DNA of 64,000 nt from Neoceratodus forsteri (GCA_016271365.2 CM028131.1:167280501-167344500), one strand, 5' to 3'. Shown: positions 1 through 11,824, numbered from the stretch's first letter. Notes: a model not told the origin generated them from the sequence alone. Translations and numbers: made by a program.

Positions 1-1965
1 GATTTGGGTTGTCCTGAGTAGAAGATGAATCCTCTGTCTCTACCTAGGTAGAAGCAACCCGGTAAGTGGTGAATTACCCCATTTTCATGGGGAAGCCGAA
101 CTTGTATTCTCCAACCCCCAGTCCATAACTGTTCTGAGTTGATGATCGGTTCTGGTGGGCTTAGAACAGAACACTTTAACTTAAGCCATCTCAAAATGTC
201 TGACACCACCACCCCCTCATTCTTAAACAAAACTGCAATGGTTCTGATTGCTGGTTTCATTACAGGGATAGCAATGAAGGGTGACCAGAGTGAGGTATAT
301 TTAACTTGTTGGTATCAGTGCCAGAAAGCTTCCAGGCCAGCAGGAGTCTTAAAACGTAAATCAAAGTTAGCATCACCCAATGTGTGTATCAGAGCATATA
401 TTTCTGTTGGGAGAAATTGTAAGCTCTCTTTTATTAAAGTTTTCCCCACATACACACAATCTGGAAAAACTTCTAGGCTTCCTCTGTATCTAATACGAAC
501 AGCGTTTCTCCTTTTAGCTGGTTCAGGTGGAGTGTGAAACAGACCTGCGTATGTCCTATTGCTGGAGGTAGACCCTTGGTCACCCTGCTGGTTCCCTCCC
601 TGGGGACCTGTATTGTTCTGGTTGACTGTTTGGCTGTGGAGAGGGGGCACTGCTCTCTCCTGTAGGTCGACTAGGGGATTCTGTATAAGTTTCCCTATCT
701 CCTGGAGTTTCTACCCTATCTTTGTTTCCTTCCTGATGTTCATTTGAATTTCCTTCCAGTCCATGTGGTCTTTTAAATTCCAGCACAGGGTTCTGAGTTA
801 GCTGAAGGGGAGAAGGAATTTCAAAAGGGTCTTTGCTTTCCTCTCCTGTGTTTGAAGTGTGTGCAGGTGAGGACCAAACTTGGGAACCTTGTTGTTTGTC
901 CCATCCTGCATTCCTTAGGGCTTCAGCAATAGTAACTCCTGTTGCTGAAATATTGTTATTATAATTAGGCACTCCAGCATTTGAATCATCTGAACCATTA
1001 CACTGTGCTTATATAAGCTCAGGCAAGCCTCCCGCAGGTCTTTCTTCTGCTGCAACGTTACTTTGTGTACCACTTTCATCCCCAGTTAGATTAACCACGT
1101 CTGGCTGTTTTACATTTATAACAGAGTGATTTAAATTTGTACCTTCATTCTCAATCTCTGGTCCCACTTTTCCATTTAATTATTTTCCCGGTAGCTTCTC
1201 TGACTCAATGCACCCCTTTTTCACCTTCTGCATTGCCTGTTTTTCTATTCTTGGTTGAAACCAACATCCTGGGAGCTTGCTCCCGTTCAGATTATGAGGC
1301 GTACTCATTGCTCACTCTGCTCTGCGCTTTAGACCCTTGTCCATTCTCGGCATTCTGCCTGCTACTCTCCGCAAGTATGCTGTAAGGTTGTGACTTTAGG
1401 CACTCGCTATTACTCGCGATTCCACTGCCAGTTGCTTTTCCCTCAGAGCTAGGAGTTTGCTGGACCTTGCTGATAACTCTGTTCGCTCCACTCTTTGCTG
1501 TGAGCACATCTGCTGCAGCTGCATCCTCACACAGATGTAAGTTGACTAAGTCCATCTGCTTTGCTTTGGAGCCTTTTAAAACACGTATATTCTCCTGCAA
1601 AGCTGGTTGCCTGCAGGCTAAGTTTAATTCTTCTTCCTCCAGCTTTTTTAGTGCTTGTTTCTCATTTTCTGAAGAACATTGTGCTTCTTCAGAAAAAACA
1701 GAAGCTTTTAGATCCATATCTTCCAAATTAACTAGATCCATAGTATCTCCTTCAACTTCAATTTCCATTTCGAATTCAGCATCAATGGCCTCTTGTAAAG
1801 GCAAGGCAGGGAAGGAAGCCATCTCCCCTGCCACATCAGCATTTCTTCCTCCTCCTCCTCTGTCCAGCTACCAACTGGGTCCCTCCATTCTGCTTCCAGG
1901 AAGTCAAGCCCTGCTGCTGGCAGAGTAGGGAATTTCCCCGGTGCCCTGGCCAAATTTCCCCCCAT
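1..1965 (-). pseudogene. L1-Tx1-type ORF1 (ZCCHC3-like gag-type protein), broken and cut by window edge
   Basis: Read leftward from about 1965, this is an ORF1 of the kind found in L1-Tx1 retrotransposons, related to ZCCHC3-like proteins, which bind the element's RNA. The N-terminus is acidic, with a run of glutamates near 1845-1862 and a frameshift there. A low-complexity acidic and serine-rich stretch follows (1834-1292, then 972-580). The conserved fold begins near 510 with RNAVRIRYRGS and continues through YALIHTLGDANFDLRF to GLEAFW near 320, where a TGA interrupts it. The same frame resumes with IRTIAVLFKNEGV, LWTGGWRIQVRL and FIFYSGQPK at the window edge, the position just before the expected zinc knuckles. 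Those knuckles lie outside the window, so I cannot confirm them. The stop and at least two frame changes make it a pseudogene. Family resemblance is from memory of conserved motifs. Confidence 0.7.
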
Positions 1966-2120
1966 TCACTTAAAATACCAGCAACAGCTTAATCTGGTCC
2001 AAGGTCAGTTGGCATTCATCTGTATCCCCTTCCCTCGGGCTGTGCCTGAAAATAGGTAGAATTTGTGTAGTGCACTTACCCAGTGAACAAAAACTAAATA
2101 AATAAAATGTATAAATAACC

Positions 2121-2258
2121 AAAGTTAGTTTATTTTAAAACTTTGAAGAATGTGGTGCAAACTCCCCTATGTATCACACCTTGATGAAGTCTGTATGCTG
2201 AAAAAGTGATATGTAGGGGAGTTTGTGTCATGTTCTTCAAAGTTTTCAAATAAGCTGA
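2121..2258. repeat. Long imperfect hairpin (about 55 bp arms)
   Basis: The left arm (2121-2178) and right arm (2206-2258) are reverse complements with a few mismatches. The core is AAACTCCCCTATGTATCAC against GTGATATGTAGGGGAGTTT, and pairing extends outward through CTTTGAAGAA / TTCTTCAAAG. The loop is about 27 bases and contains TTGATGAAG and CTGAAAAAG. It could be a short foldback or MITE, or a Penelope-type terminal structure. No target duplication was identified. Confidence 0.65.
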
Positions 2259-2457
2259 CTGCTTATTCCAAGTTGGTGTGTCAGCTCCTCCTATTCTTAC
2301 CTCAGAAAATTAGCCCAGGGCAAGCAGAATCTTGGAGTGATTCACCTGTCCCAAACATGTCTGCTGCTCTTTAGAGGTAAGGACACTAACTTGAAATCCA
2401 TTGCTGGATGTGAAGCCATTGAAACCATTTCAAATATAATCTTGAAAGGTTTACCTA

Positions 2458-2740
2458 TGCTGAATTGACAACATCGTTGTCGAAGTTCAGCATAGCGAGA
2501 TCCCCAATGTTGACAAGTAAAATTTCGCCTGCCCGACTTCGGAGTGTTTCTTTCGGAGGGCTGTGCCCTCTGAACCTCCCATGCAGGGGGCTGTTCCCCC
2601 TCACCCTCCTCAAGGGATATCAACTCAAAGTCAGAGTTGATTTGAAGGGGGGGGTCAACACACGGCGAAAGGGACAAATTTCACCCTCAGGTCCCCCACA
2701 ACGACAATTTCAAAATCTGTCGAAATTGTCACTGTGGGGG
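2458..2740. repeat. Cluster of short hairpins, GC-rich centre
   Basis: Several stem-loops lie close together. At 2458-2492 ATGCTGAATTGACAAC faces GTTGTCGAAGTTCAGCAT. At about 2555-2600 GAGGGCTGTGCCCTC and AGGGGGCTGTTCCCCCT follow each other. At 2696-2737 CCACAACGACAATTTC faces GAAATTGTCACTGTGG. The stretch is much more GC-rich than its surroundings and has no convincing reading frame. It may be a foldback element; I do not recognise the family. Confidence 0.5.
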
Positions 2741-3499
2741 AATTTGCCATAATAGTTTTCTTGCTCAGTCAACACACCAGCTTGAAACTAATGGAAGAGA
2801 AACTCCACCTTACATTTTGCAAGCCCAAGTGTTCTACTCTTACATTTGATTGCCTTGAATGTTTGTGACTCAATTTCACTGTTTGGAAAAGGCTGAAATG
2901 ATTGCTAAAGTAACCTCTATTTATCATATTAAGCCTTAGAAATTGCTTCATATGCATTTTATGGTCTGTCTACCTTCATCTTACTGACCGTCAGAGACAA
3001 TTTATAGCTGAAGTGGAAAACTTACAGTATTTCTTAATCACTTGGCATGACCGTGATTACCTTCAGACTGCAGGAACTAGCAACAGCAGTAGCAGCAGTA
3101 ACCTCACTTATTAATGTGTGGAATCATGGTTTCCAACCCTCTTTATATTACAGTCAGCTGCTGGATCCCCATGGCATATCGTAATATGATAATGGATCTT
3201 TTTAGCTACACTGCATTCTATCACAGAACACCAGACAGCAGAATGAATCATTTAAAAATGCATATAACTACTGTAAATGAACTAGTTATAAAGCTTTGAT
3301 AAAGATATATGATTCAGGTCACAATGAGAGCAGCAGTATTGCTGCAGAGCAGTAGATGAACTTTATAAATACTGTATATTGTGTACATATTTCTGATTTA
3401 AATATTTTGTACTGGAGCAAAATAGATCTGAAAGCTCTGAAAACATTGTCTTTGTAAATTACTAAGTATCGACTTTTCCATCTGCAGCCTATACCTTGC
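2741..3499. other. Non-coding stretch, nothing recognised
   Basis: AT-rich sequence with short open frames only. A small CAG/CAGTAG-like run lies at about 3080-3105. I see no gene, repeat border or regulatory site that I can support. Confidence 0.5.
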
Positions 3500-3530
3500 C
3501 ACCACTAGGGGCTCTGCAACTGTTTTACTC

Positions 3531-4912
3531 TTGCTGCCTGGTCACCTAGTCGTATACAACACACCGCCAAGTGGTGACTGTAACTGGCTGCCCAGGCTAA
3601 AAAACATGACCAGTCTCTGCACCCTGCTGCAGCAGCTCATCCTCCTGGCAATCCTTTGTCATGGCCATAGTTCAGGATGTCATAAGGCTCCCCAGCTACC
3701 GATGTACCCAGGCACAAATATCCACTACGAACCCTACTGTGTTACTGGGTACTACTTCATGATTGCTAAGGGAGCCTGGTCTGCTCACTGGCTCCTGCTA
3801 CTGCCGCAATGGTGGCTAACACTGAGGACCTGCAACCTACACCCTAACCTCATTCTATGCATTAAACCATCTTGGATCTCAAAGTCCTGCACACAGTCAA
3901 CGTGTAGGAAGAAAAGCAGCTGCCTGTAATAAGTTGTGTGGCTACCGGCTAATTGCCCACCGAATCCTATTGCTTAGGGCTGGAGATGTGCACCCAAACC
4001 CTGGCCCATCTAGTTCATTTCACCCCCTAAAACACCCAACCCATGGAACAGTCAAGATAGCATCAATAAACAACCGGAGCCTCCCTAGCAAGTTGGATCA
4101 ACTTCAAGCCTGGACCGCATAGCACAACCCTGACATTCTGTCGGTAGTTGAAACCAGGCTTTCACCCAAGATCACTGATAATGAGCTTGCTCTCCCAGGC
4201 TTCAATGTTTTCAGGCTTGACAGGACTACCAAGCGAGGAGGCGGTTGTGTGATCTACATTAAGGACTCCATCAAAGGGCACATTCCCCCCCCCCAGGTGG
4301 ACCTAGGACATAATGCCCAGGTGCTAGCAATCAAAGCCTTACTTGGGGCACACAACAATGCTCTAACTATCATCTCTGCCTACGTTCCTCTTAATGAACA
4401 TAAAAGAGGCTTCAAGGGTATCATGGACTTCATCCGTGGCCTTCCCTCTAACTCTGAGACCATATTACTAGGTGACTTTAACGTCAACTGGCTTTCACCT
4501 GATGCAGGCACATACAGGGACGATATATCTGCAGTCCACCTCACCCAGCTTGTCTCATCCCCCACAAGGGTTAATCACAAAATTGGCACCAGCACCCTGC
4601 TAGACTGGATACTTTCAAGCAATCCAGAATGACTCACTAATGTGACAGTGCATCTGGATGTGATTAGTGACACTCCCCAGTCTCCTGCAGCTGAACAAAC
4701 AAATTCTTCAAGCCACCTTCCTGCTTCACCTTTTGGCAGGGTACTAAAACATGGGCATCTTGACTCCCTGAAACATGATCTTGCCAACACCAACTGGTCA
4801 CAAATTGACCACGCTACCAACATCAATACTGCCTTGGAATACTTTAGTAAACAGTTCACAAAAGTCTGTGATTTGCATGCACCCCTCAAAAAGGTCAAAG
4901 CACCCCCTCACT
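3531..4912 (+). pseudogene. L2-like LINE N-terminal part: leader ORF, 2A-like motif and endonuclease
   Basis: The first frame, from 3531 to its stop at 3929, encodes a leader of unknown function. In another frame 3934-4122 begins ILLLRAGDVHPNPGP. GDVHPNPGP at 3982-4008 is the 2A-like sequence found in many non-LTR retrotransposons, where it causes ribosome skipping or affects targeting. The endonuclease follows: ASINNRSLPSK, then after a TAG the VVETRLSP segment, then GGGCVIYIKDS (4249 onward) and the catalytic-type LLGDFNVNW (about 4468-4495), then LLDWILSS. A TGA stop follows at 4630. The linker continues to about 4912. This domain nicks target DNA to prime reverse transcription. Stops and frame changes show the copy is dead. 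Confidence 0.75.
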
Positions 4913-5063
4913 AGTCAGAAAATACCTTTGCAAAGTGCTTGGGAAATCTCGACAAAGTGCAGACACACTGGACCGCAAACTTGTTGCACTCACTGTTGAA
5001 GAAGTTCTCCTCCCCATAACTAAGATCCTGAACCTGTCACTCTGACAATCACAATTCCCACAG

Positions 5064-6455
5064 GTGTGGAAATTGGCCATCGTGACTCCTGTGCACAAGA
5101 ATGGTGACAGGGCATCACTGTCAAACTACAGGCCCATCTCAATTTTGCCACCACTCTCCAAAGCACTAGAATGCATAGTGGCTCACCAGTGGGTCGAAAA
5201 CCTTGTAAAATACTCAATCCAATGTCCTGAGCAGCATGTCTTCCATAAAGGACATAGTACCTCCACGGCACTACTGGAAGTCACTGGTTTTATTCACCGG
5301 TCGTTGGACCAAGGAACCCTAGCAGGGGCAGTATTCATTGACCTCTCAAAGGCCTTTGATACTGTCCACCACTCCCTCCTCCTAAACCAATTAACCTCCA
5401 TTGGCCTCTCTGCAAAATCAACCCTCTGGTTCTAAAGCTACCTAGGACAACGTACACAAAGGGTGAAAATCAACAATGTCCTCTCCAACCACCTGCCTGT
5501 AAGATCTGGTGTCCACCAAGGCTCCATATTGGGACCGCTCCTTTTCAGCATCTTTCTCAACAATCTACTATGCCACTGCCCACAACAGATGCCACCCTAT
5601 GCAGATGATGCAGTAATCTTCACAAACTGCCCAGACCCAAAGGAACTTGAGGGCAATCTGCAACATAGTTTTGGGATTGTTGAGGAATGGTTCCAAAACC
5701 ATAAACTAATCCTAAACAGCAGAAAAAACCAAATCTATGATGTTCTGCAACACTCTGAACAAGCGCAAGTTCCACGGTCTCAACAACAGTACCCGATCTG
5801 GAGCTCTGCTTGAACATACCCAGCACTTTAAATATCTTGGGGTCACACTTGACAGCTGTCTGGCCTATGACCAGCACATCAGCAATGTTTCTAGCACTGT
5901 CAGCTACAAAATCAGTCTCCTCCACAGGCACAAGCACTATCTCACTTCGGATGCCCTTAGACTAGCCATCAAAAGCTCCATCCTGTCTGTCGTAGACTAT
6001 GGCTTGGTTATCTATGGTGCTGCTTGCCACACTGCTCCTCACAGAATATCAGTTGCACTGAACAAGGCCTGCAGACTGCTCACAGGGGCTGAACATCTCA
6101 CCCATACCTGTGATCACTATGCTCAAATGGGCTGGCTCCAACTCAGTGGGAAGTTACACTACCAAACCTGTTTGCTGGCCAAAAAGGCTCTACTTGGTAT
6201 CCTTCCCCATGGAACAGCTAACCTACTTCAACCACACAGCAGCAACTCGCGATGGACAAGAAGCACCAGCACTCACCTCTTCCATGTTCCTTGTCTTTGA
6301 ATGATGCAGGATGAATGCTTCTTTGCCTACAGAGCACCCCTCTGGTTTAATGCCCTCAGCCAGGACATCTCCAACCAATCTACTCTGGGCTCTTTCAAGA
6401 GACTGCTATGCCAACATCTTTCTGCATCCAGCATCTGTGACTGCTACCCCTAGTC
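5064..6455 (+). pseudogene. L2-like LINE reverse transcriptase and C-terminal domain
   Basis: The RT starts with WKLAIVTPVHKNG (5064) and NYRPISILPPLSKALE, followed by VFIDLSKAFDTVHH, SGVHQGSILGPLLFSIF and the catalytic PYADDAV, with YADD at 5598-5609. A stop at 5435 and a frame change near 5750 break it. The thumb and C-terminal region (5737-6300) includes FKYLGVTLDSCLAYDQHI and SILSVVDYGLVIYGAAC. A final piece after a stop near 6300 ends with APLWFNALSQDISNQSTLGSFKRLL. The enzyme would copy the element's RNA at the nicked target. The catalytic residues are intact but the reading frame is not. Confidence 0.8.
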
Positions 6456-6997
6456 CTCTTTGCCAGTAGGCTCTGCCCTGCCTCTTAGCAGCTCCCTGCA
6501 TGGCATGGTCTCTTGCCACCTCTACCCTCCCCCCTCACTCCCTCCCACCCCCTACTGCCTTGCCACCTAGCAGCTTGCTGCTCTGGATTGGTCACTAGCC
6601 ACCTTCTACCCACCCCCCACTCCCCCACACCCTCTCACTTCCACAATGTCTATGACTGCTGCCACTCTCTTTCTCACCTCACCTCCCTCCCCCACCTACT
6701 GCCACCTTAGCCCCTCTCTAACTGCTTTTTTCCTACCTCCAACTATTCTCTCCACTAACTTACTATATATGCAAACCGAGGGTATCTTACCTTCTATTGT
6801 TATGGTTTGTATGTACATACCTGCTTGTATAAACTGTTGTAATTATTGTCCATGTTTTATACTTTCTGTTGTATAATCCTTTGTAATACTGTCTTCCCTC
6901 CCACTGACGTGGATCCTTTGTAAACAAGCTCCCAGCTCAAAGGTGTTTAATCCTAGTTCTCAATAAATAAATTTTAAAAAAATACATTGAACCTTAT

Positions 6998-7415
6998 GTC
7001 TGTTTCTTCAGTTTGCGGTCCAGCTTTGAAGATTGAACACATGTCTGTGGTCCAGAAAGGATTATGGTGTTGAACTCAAGATGGGTAAGTAAGGGCTTGG
7101 GGTGGATGGGTGTTGAGTGGGAAGGTTGATGAGAGATCAGGAATGGCCCAAAAAGACATCACTGAACAGTTTTTTTTTCAGAGGTATGAAAAAAAATGAC
7201 CTCAAATTCCTGATCACGACACTGGGATTGGGCACCCCCAGTGTCACTGTTGTGTTTCTAGTGGGGTGCTGAGATGGAGGGTTGGGTGGGGGGAAAATGC
7301 CCAAGGATTCCTTATTGCAACACTGGGAGATTTGCACCCCCAATGTCACTGCTTTGTTTCTGTGGTTGGGGTGGGGTGGTGGGTGCTGAGAGGGAGTGTC
7401 GGATGGTGGAAGAAA

Positions 7416-7446
<31 letters not shown>

Positions 7447-8290
7447 GGGACCATCACATGGAACAAGATCGTAACACTGGGGGATTGGGCACCCCAATGT
7501 AATTGTTATGGTTCTGAGGTGGGTGGGTGCTGAGAGTGAGAGTTGGGTAAGGGGGAATTCTTATATTTAAAAAAAAATAAAAAAGGTGGTTATGGTGGCA
7601 CACTCCATTGTGTTCAAGATGGCCACCACACACTATTGCGTGTGTGCTATCACTAGCGCATGCGCAGTAGTGTGTGGCAGCCATCTTGGACACGGCGGAG
7701 TGTGCTGTATTCTGCTGTGACTACCAAGAGTAACAAAATAGTGCAGTGCTACTTCCAATACCGACAACAAGTGGAATGCTTCACAGATGCGGAGGCGACT
7801 GTGGTGCAACTCCAACAGGTTGTTCAGTCAAAACAAATGCACTGAGTCCTTTTCTTTCAGCAAGAGGTCTGCAAGGGTCCATCCACTGTGGCCCTAAAAA
7901 CTGTGAAGTCATTTTATCCTATACATCACTCTAATCCTGTTTTTTATTCTAAGGAATTCGATAGAATGCCATGGAAAGTGAGCCTCTACTGCTCCAGGCC
8001 TTCCTCTGAGCAAGAATCCATGGGATTCCATTGGCTCTTTTACAGAAGGGCAGAGAAGGGCAATCTTATACATTTCTAGAAACAGCCAATATGATAACAT
8101 CCCACTGTAAATCTAATCAAGGGAGAGGAGAAACTGGGGATGTTGAAGGCGTGATGGGTCCATGAAGCTCTAGGTATCCTTTGGAACATCTTTGCTGTTC
8201 ATTTTGGCAGAAAATTCATTCTTGGAGCACCAAACATATGAACACTGACTGGGGACCAAGAATTACATTTCCTTTCAATATGAAAGATCC
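6998..8290 (+). repeat. Repeat family A, copy 1, with internal minisatellite
   Basis: This stretch shares sequence with two other places in the window. CAGTTTGCGGTCCAGCTTTG and the CTGTGGTCCAGAAAGGAT stretch (about 7007-7065) reappear in reverse complement at about 36935-37000. The internal ACACTGGG...GGCACCCC...AGTGT units also match 32075-32100 and 36650-36830. Near 7615-7700 an inverted pair GATGGCCACCA / GGCAGCCATC surrounds CGCATGCGCAGT. No transposase ORF is visible. It may be a non-autonomous DNA transposon with internal tandem repeats. The right border is uncertain. Confidence 0.5.
7215..7570. repeat. Degenerate minisatellite, about 100 bp units, plus (TA)n
   Basis: ACTGGG...GGCACCCCCAGTGTCACTG starts recur at about 7221, 7322 and 7475. 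The last interval is longer because an A-run and a (TA)n tract (about 7420-7446) lie inside it. Each unit ends with a GGGTGCTGAG...GGGTTGGGT-type G-rich segment. The units are diverged, so the array is old. Confidence 0.6.
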
Positions 8291-8386
8291 AGTATTCAAA
8301 AACCAAATAAATAAATAAATAAGAAATTGTAGCTCAACTAGCTGAAATAGTGTTTTTGCTATTATGAAAACTGCACATATACCATT

Positions 8387-9030
8387 TAGAAACATAGAAA
8401 CATAGAATTTGATGGCAGATAAGGACCGCTTGGCCCACCCAGTCTGCCCATTTCCCTACCTACTGGATAAGCTGCAGATCCTAGTTAACCAGCAGCCTAC
8501 TTCTTCCTACCCCCAACCCCTAGAATTGCCTTATGACTGTCCCATGCATGCTTGAATTCCACCACTGTTTTTGACTCCACAACCTCCTCCGAAGGCGCTC
8601 CATGCATCCACAACCTCTCTGTGAAAAATACTTCCTTAAATTACCTCTGAGCCACCCCTCTATCTTCAAACTGTGCCCTCTTGTTCTTGCACACTCTTTT
8701 TGAAAGATGCTACCCTCTTAGACTTTGTTGATTCCTTGAGGTACTTGAACATTTCTATCATGTCCCCCTCTCCTCCTTTTCTCGAGGCTATACACATATT
8801 AAGCTCCTTAAGTCTCTCTTCATATGTCTTCCGGTGCAGACCCTGCACCATTTTAGTTGCCCTCCTCTGGACAGCTTCCATCCTGTCTATGTCTTTGCAG
8901 AGATTGGGTCTCCAGAACTGCACACAGTACTCCAGATGGGGTCTCACCAGCTGTCTGTACAGAGGGATAATAACTTCCTGTTTTCTACTGGTGATGCCTC
9001 TCCCTATGCATCCCAATGTCCCCCTATTTG
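8387..9030 (-). mobile_element. CR1-like LINE, 5'-truncated 3' end
   Basis: The right-to-left copy covers only the RT C-terminus and 3' UTR. The frame 9016-8666 contains GITSRKQEVIIPLYRQLVRP, HLEYCVQFWRP and RRATKMVQGLHRKTYEERL, the hallmark CR1 C-terminal region. The 3' UTR reaches the tail at 8387-8405, seen on + as TAGAAACATAGAAACATAG. The sequence GGCAGATAAGGACCGCTTGG just inside the tail is shared almost exactly with the 43.1-46.6 kb copy. Truncation at about 9030 is typical of incomplete reverse transcription. Confidence 0.85.
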
Positions 9031-11824
9031 ATAAAATGGTTTTGGAAAATCATTCACAGTACTTGACAGAGACTGTATTACATAGCTAATGTATTTCTAC
9101 ACAGCCCACAGATTGCTAAAAACAAAATCCCAATATGTCCATTTTGATATTTGTATGATGTGCTCTACTAACCCACTTGATGAGCTATTGAGGCTACTGA
9201 GTTTCACCTCATGACTACAACCCACCCTGTCACATGGGTAATTAAATCATAACCCCGACCATGTCTAATTATTTACTATAAAATGGGCAGGGAAAATCCT
9301 TTCTTCTGATTGGCTCAGGCAGGCTGGCACCCATAGATTTATCTCAGCCTAATGCCCAGTTAAAGTACCAAAGGTACTGAAAGGCACCAAATTCAACTGT
9401 GTAAACCATTAGTTAATGGCAGAAATGGGAGAACTTCTATTTTTCTGAGCCATATTCTGGAGCTGGTTAGCCATACAACACCGAACACACCCTACCGACA
9501 TACTGCCCTTACCACTGGACTGTCCCTCACCTCCACCACAGCACTTCCTGCCCAACAGGGTCCAAGACCGATACATCAGTGCAAAAGTATATTAATGGAT
9601 GTTGGTTCCATATACCTGATGATAGGACAAAAACAGGGGTTTGCCTCCCACACATTACTATACTCATTTTCCAGTTGTGCAAATGAACATATGTACCAAG
9701 AAACGAACTATGTAACTTTGTTTTACTAATTAGATCGTATTACTGGTAAATGAATAAAGTGGTATCACTGGTATGTTTGGACAAGCACCTCCATTGTTAT
9801 CCTGTACTCAAGCGAATAAGAATTAACATTTGTTTTTTATGCTTTTGTGTTGTAGAGCCCTCATTTGACACTGGTGGGGAGGAAGTGTTGTGGTGGTGTG
9901 AGGTGAATGACAGTTCTGTGGTGAGGGCAACATACTGCTGTGTGTGTGACAATGCTGCATAACTGACAAGCAGATTCCTCAATGCCCTGTAAGCCAACCT
10001 CATCCCATAGTTGGTACCATAGCAACCACTGAAAAAAACAGTGAAGTACAGTCTTTGAACTTTAAACTCTATTAAATGAGATCGTTACATGACAACTGAA
10101 CCAATGCTCTGTGAACTGAGATGTGTTTTCAGTGCAGTACAGGGTCACTGTGATGCCATCAAGCATTGTGAGACCTGCCCTCCAATTGGTCAAAGTATAT
10201 AATGAAATACTATGCTGATCATTACATTCACATGCTACAGTGGCTCTGTCTGCCCGGGTGTGTCCATCAGTGTTCACACTGTGGCAGTGGGGGCAACATG
10301 ATCCTCTCCCTCTCCTCTGAGCTGTTTGTGAGATGGTGGCCCAGGATGATTATTGGGTTCGCTCATTTTATACAAGAAAAGAAACAGATATGCTGGGATA
10401 GAGATGGTGGGTCTGGGATGAAGACTGGACTCACTAACCCAAAACAAAAGGAGGTGCTGGGTCCCCACCCCAGGCCCACATTATTGATGATGTGTAATGC
10501 CCACTCAAAATGGATGCTTGGTGGGCAAGTGCCCAGCACTAATTATGGGCAAGAGCTATGAATCACCACTAATGTGGTTATGATGGTGGGATGTCCAAGG
10601 GAATGGTTTGTGCAGCACAAAGACTTTAAATATGCTGCCAAGTGTTATACTGGGCTACTATCAGGTCAGTGTTAACCAGAAGAGCTCTGATCAACTAAAG
10701 AATATGAAGCAGAAACTGTACCTGCAAAGACCAGCCACACTGAAAATGTGTAGGTGAATGTGCACTGTTGTTGAAATAAAAAAATTATGAATAATACAGT
10801 CTAAAATAAAAACAAGGAGCTGAAAGTTATAGAAAAACAGGTCAACAGCCCGTACAAACATACTGCCTGCCACTAACATGGAAAATAACCTGTTTACTCT
10901 GATGATCTGCACTCACTCACTACTAAAGACAACAACCAACCCCAGCATGGGATCATAGTGTTAGTTGGGGGCAGCACTGCTTAAAGGAGGGTAATGGGGT
11001 GGCATTAGGCTGGATGGAATGCTACTACTGGAGATGGTGTTGCTGGATGTATTACCTTGGGCTCATCAGGCTGTTGAGGAGGAATTTTGTAGTGGGCACA
11101 TGGGTTGGGGATTTATAATTCTTTAAATAGCAGAGGGAGGGAGATGTAAAAGTATGGTCATTAAGCCCATTAATTAACCACATTTTTCCACTGTACATCC
11201 TAATGCAGCACTGCAGCAGAGCTGGGAAAAAGCCTGATCCTTCCTTTTGTAAAAGTAAAAACATTCAGTTATCTTCCACTTTCATTTACTGGTAAACTTT
11301 TCCATCTCTACCAGAATGAAACATTTTTAAAACATTTAAATTATTTTTTTCTCAAGGAAAAAGGATGGGCAGTTGTTTTTTTTTGCCTTGAAATAGTATT
11401 GTGGACATGAAAATGAAATGGATCCAGAAACAAATATATGTATATATGTGGTACACTTTATAGGAAACTAACAATTTTTTTATTATATATCCTTGTATAC
11501 TATTTACAGTATGTCCTATGTCCCCAAGATCACATCTGTAAACTAGGTTTCTTTCATCTCTGAATGTTTACCTGGTAAAATCATTTTAATAAATAAATAC
11601 ATAGGAAACACCAAGAAAAACAAGTTTAACAGGTTTAATATATTAAAATTTTTGTTGAACTGCTGCTTTAAGTCTTGTTTTTTACTGCCCCATTAAGTGT
11701 TTGCTGACATAACAAATGACTTTAGAGAAGGAGCAATGCACTGTCAGTCATACAAAGGGATGCAGCTAGGGGCAGAGGTTATGGTATGGTTTAGTATCCA
11801 GTTTTTGCTTCAGTCAATGGTGGC
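9031..11824. other. Non-coding stretch, no gene recognised
   Basis: I read both strands and found only short, low-complexity or unconserved open frames. There is no recognisable domain, tRNA, or bounded repeat. An AATAAATAAATA run near 11589-11602 may be the tail of an unrecognised retroelement. Confidence 0.45.

Larger units (their letters stand above)
3500..6985 (+). mobile_element. L2-like non-LTR retrotransposon (LINE), nearly full length, inactive
   Basis: A LINE of about 3.5 kb reads left to right. It has a short upstream ORF, a 2A-like motif, an apurinic-type endonuclease, a reverse transcriptase with a YADD motif, a C-terminal domain and a 3' UTR. The 3' end carries AATAAATAAATTTTAAAAAA at about 6963-6985. 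The left border is approximate, placed where the first element-like ORF begins. Several in-frame stops and frame changes (for example after 3929, 4122, 4632, 4912 and 5435) make it inactive. The L2 assignment rests on the endonuclease, RT and C-terminal motifs (LLGDFNVNW, DLSKAFDTVHH, FKYLGVTLD, APLWFNALS). A related CR1-group clade is possible. Confidence 0.8.

Noticed and set aside
139..537. 132-residue plus-strand open frame at the left end
   Set aside because: It is antisense to the Tx1-type ORF1, whose minus-strand motifs are clear. The plus-strand translation has no recognisable domain.
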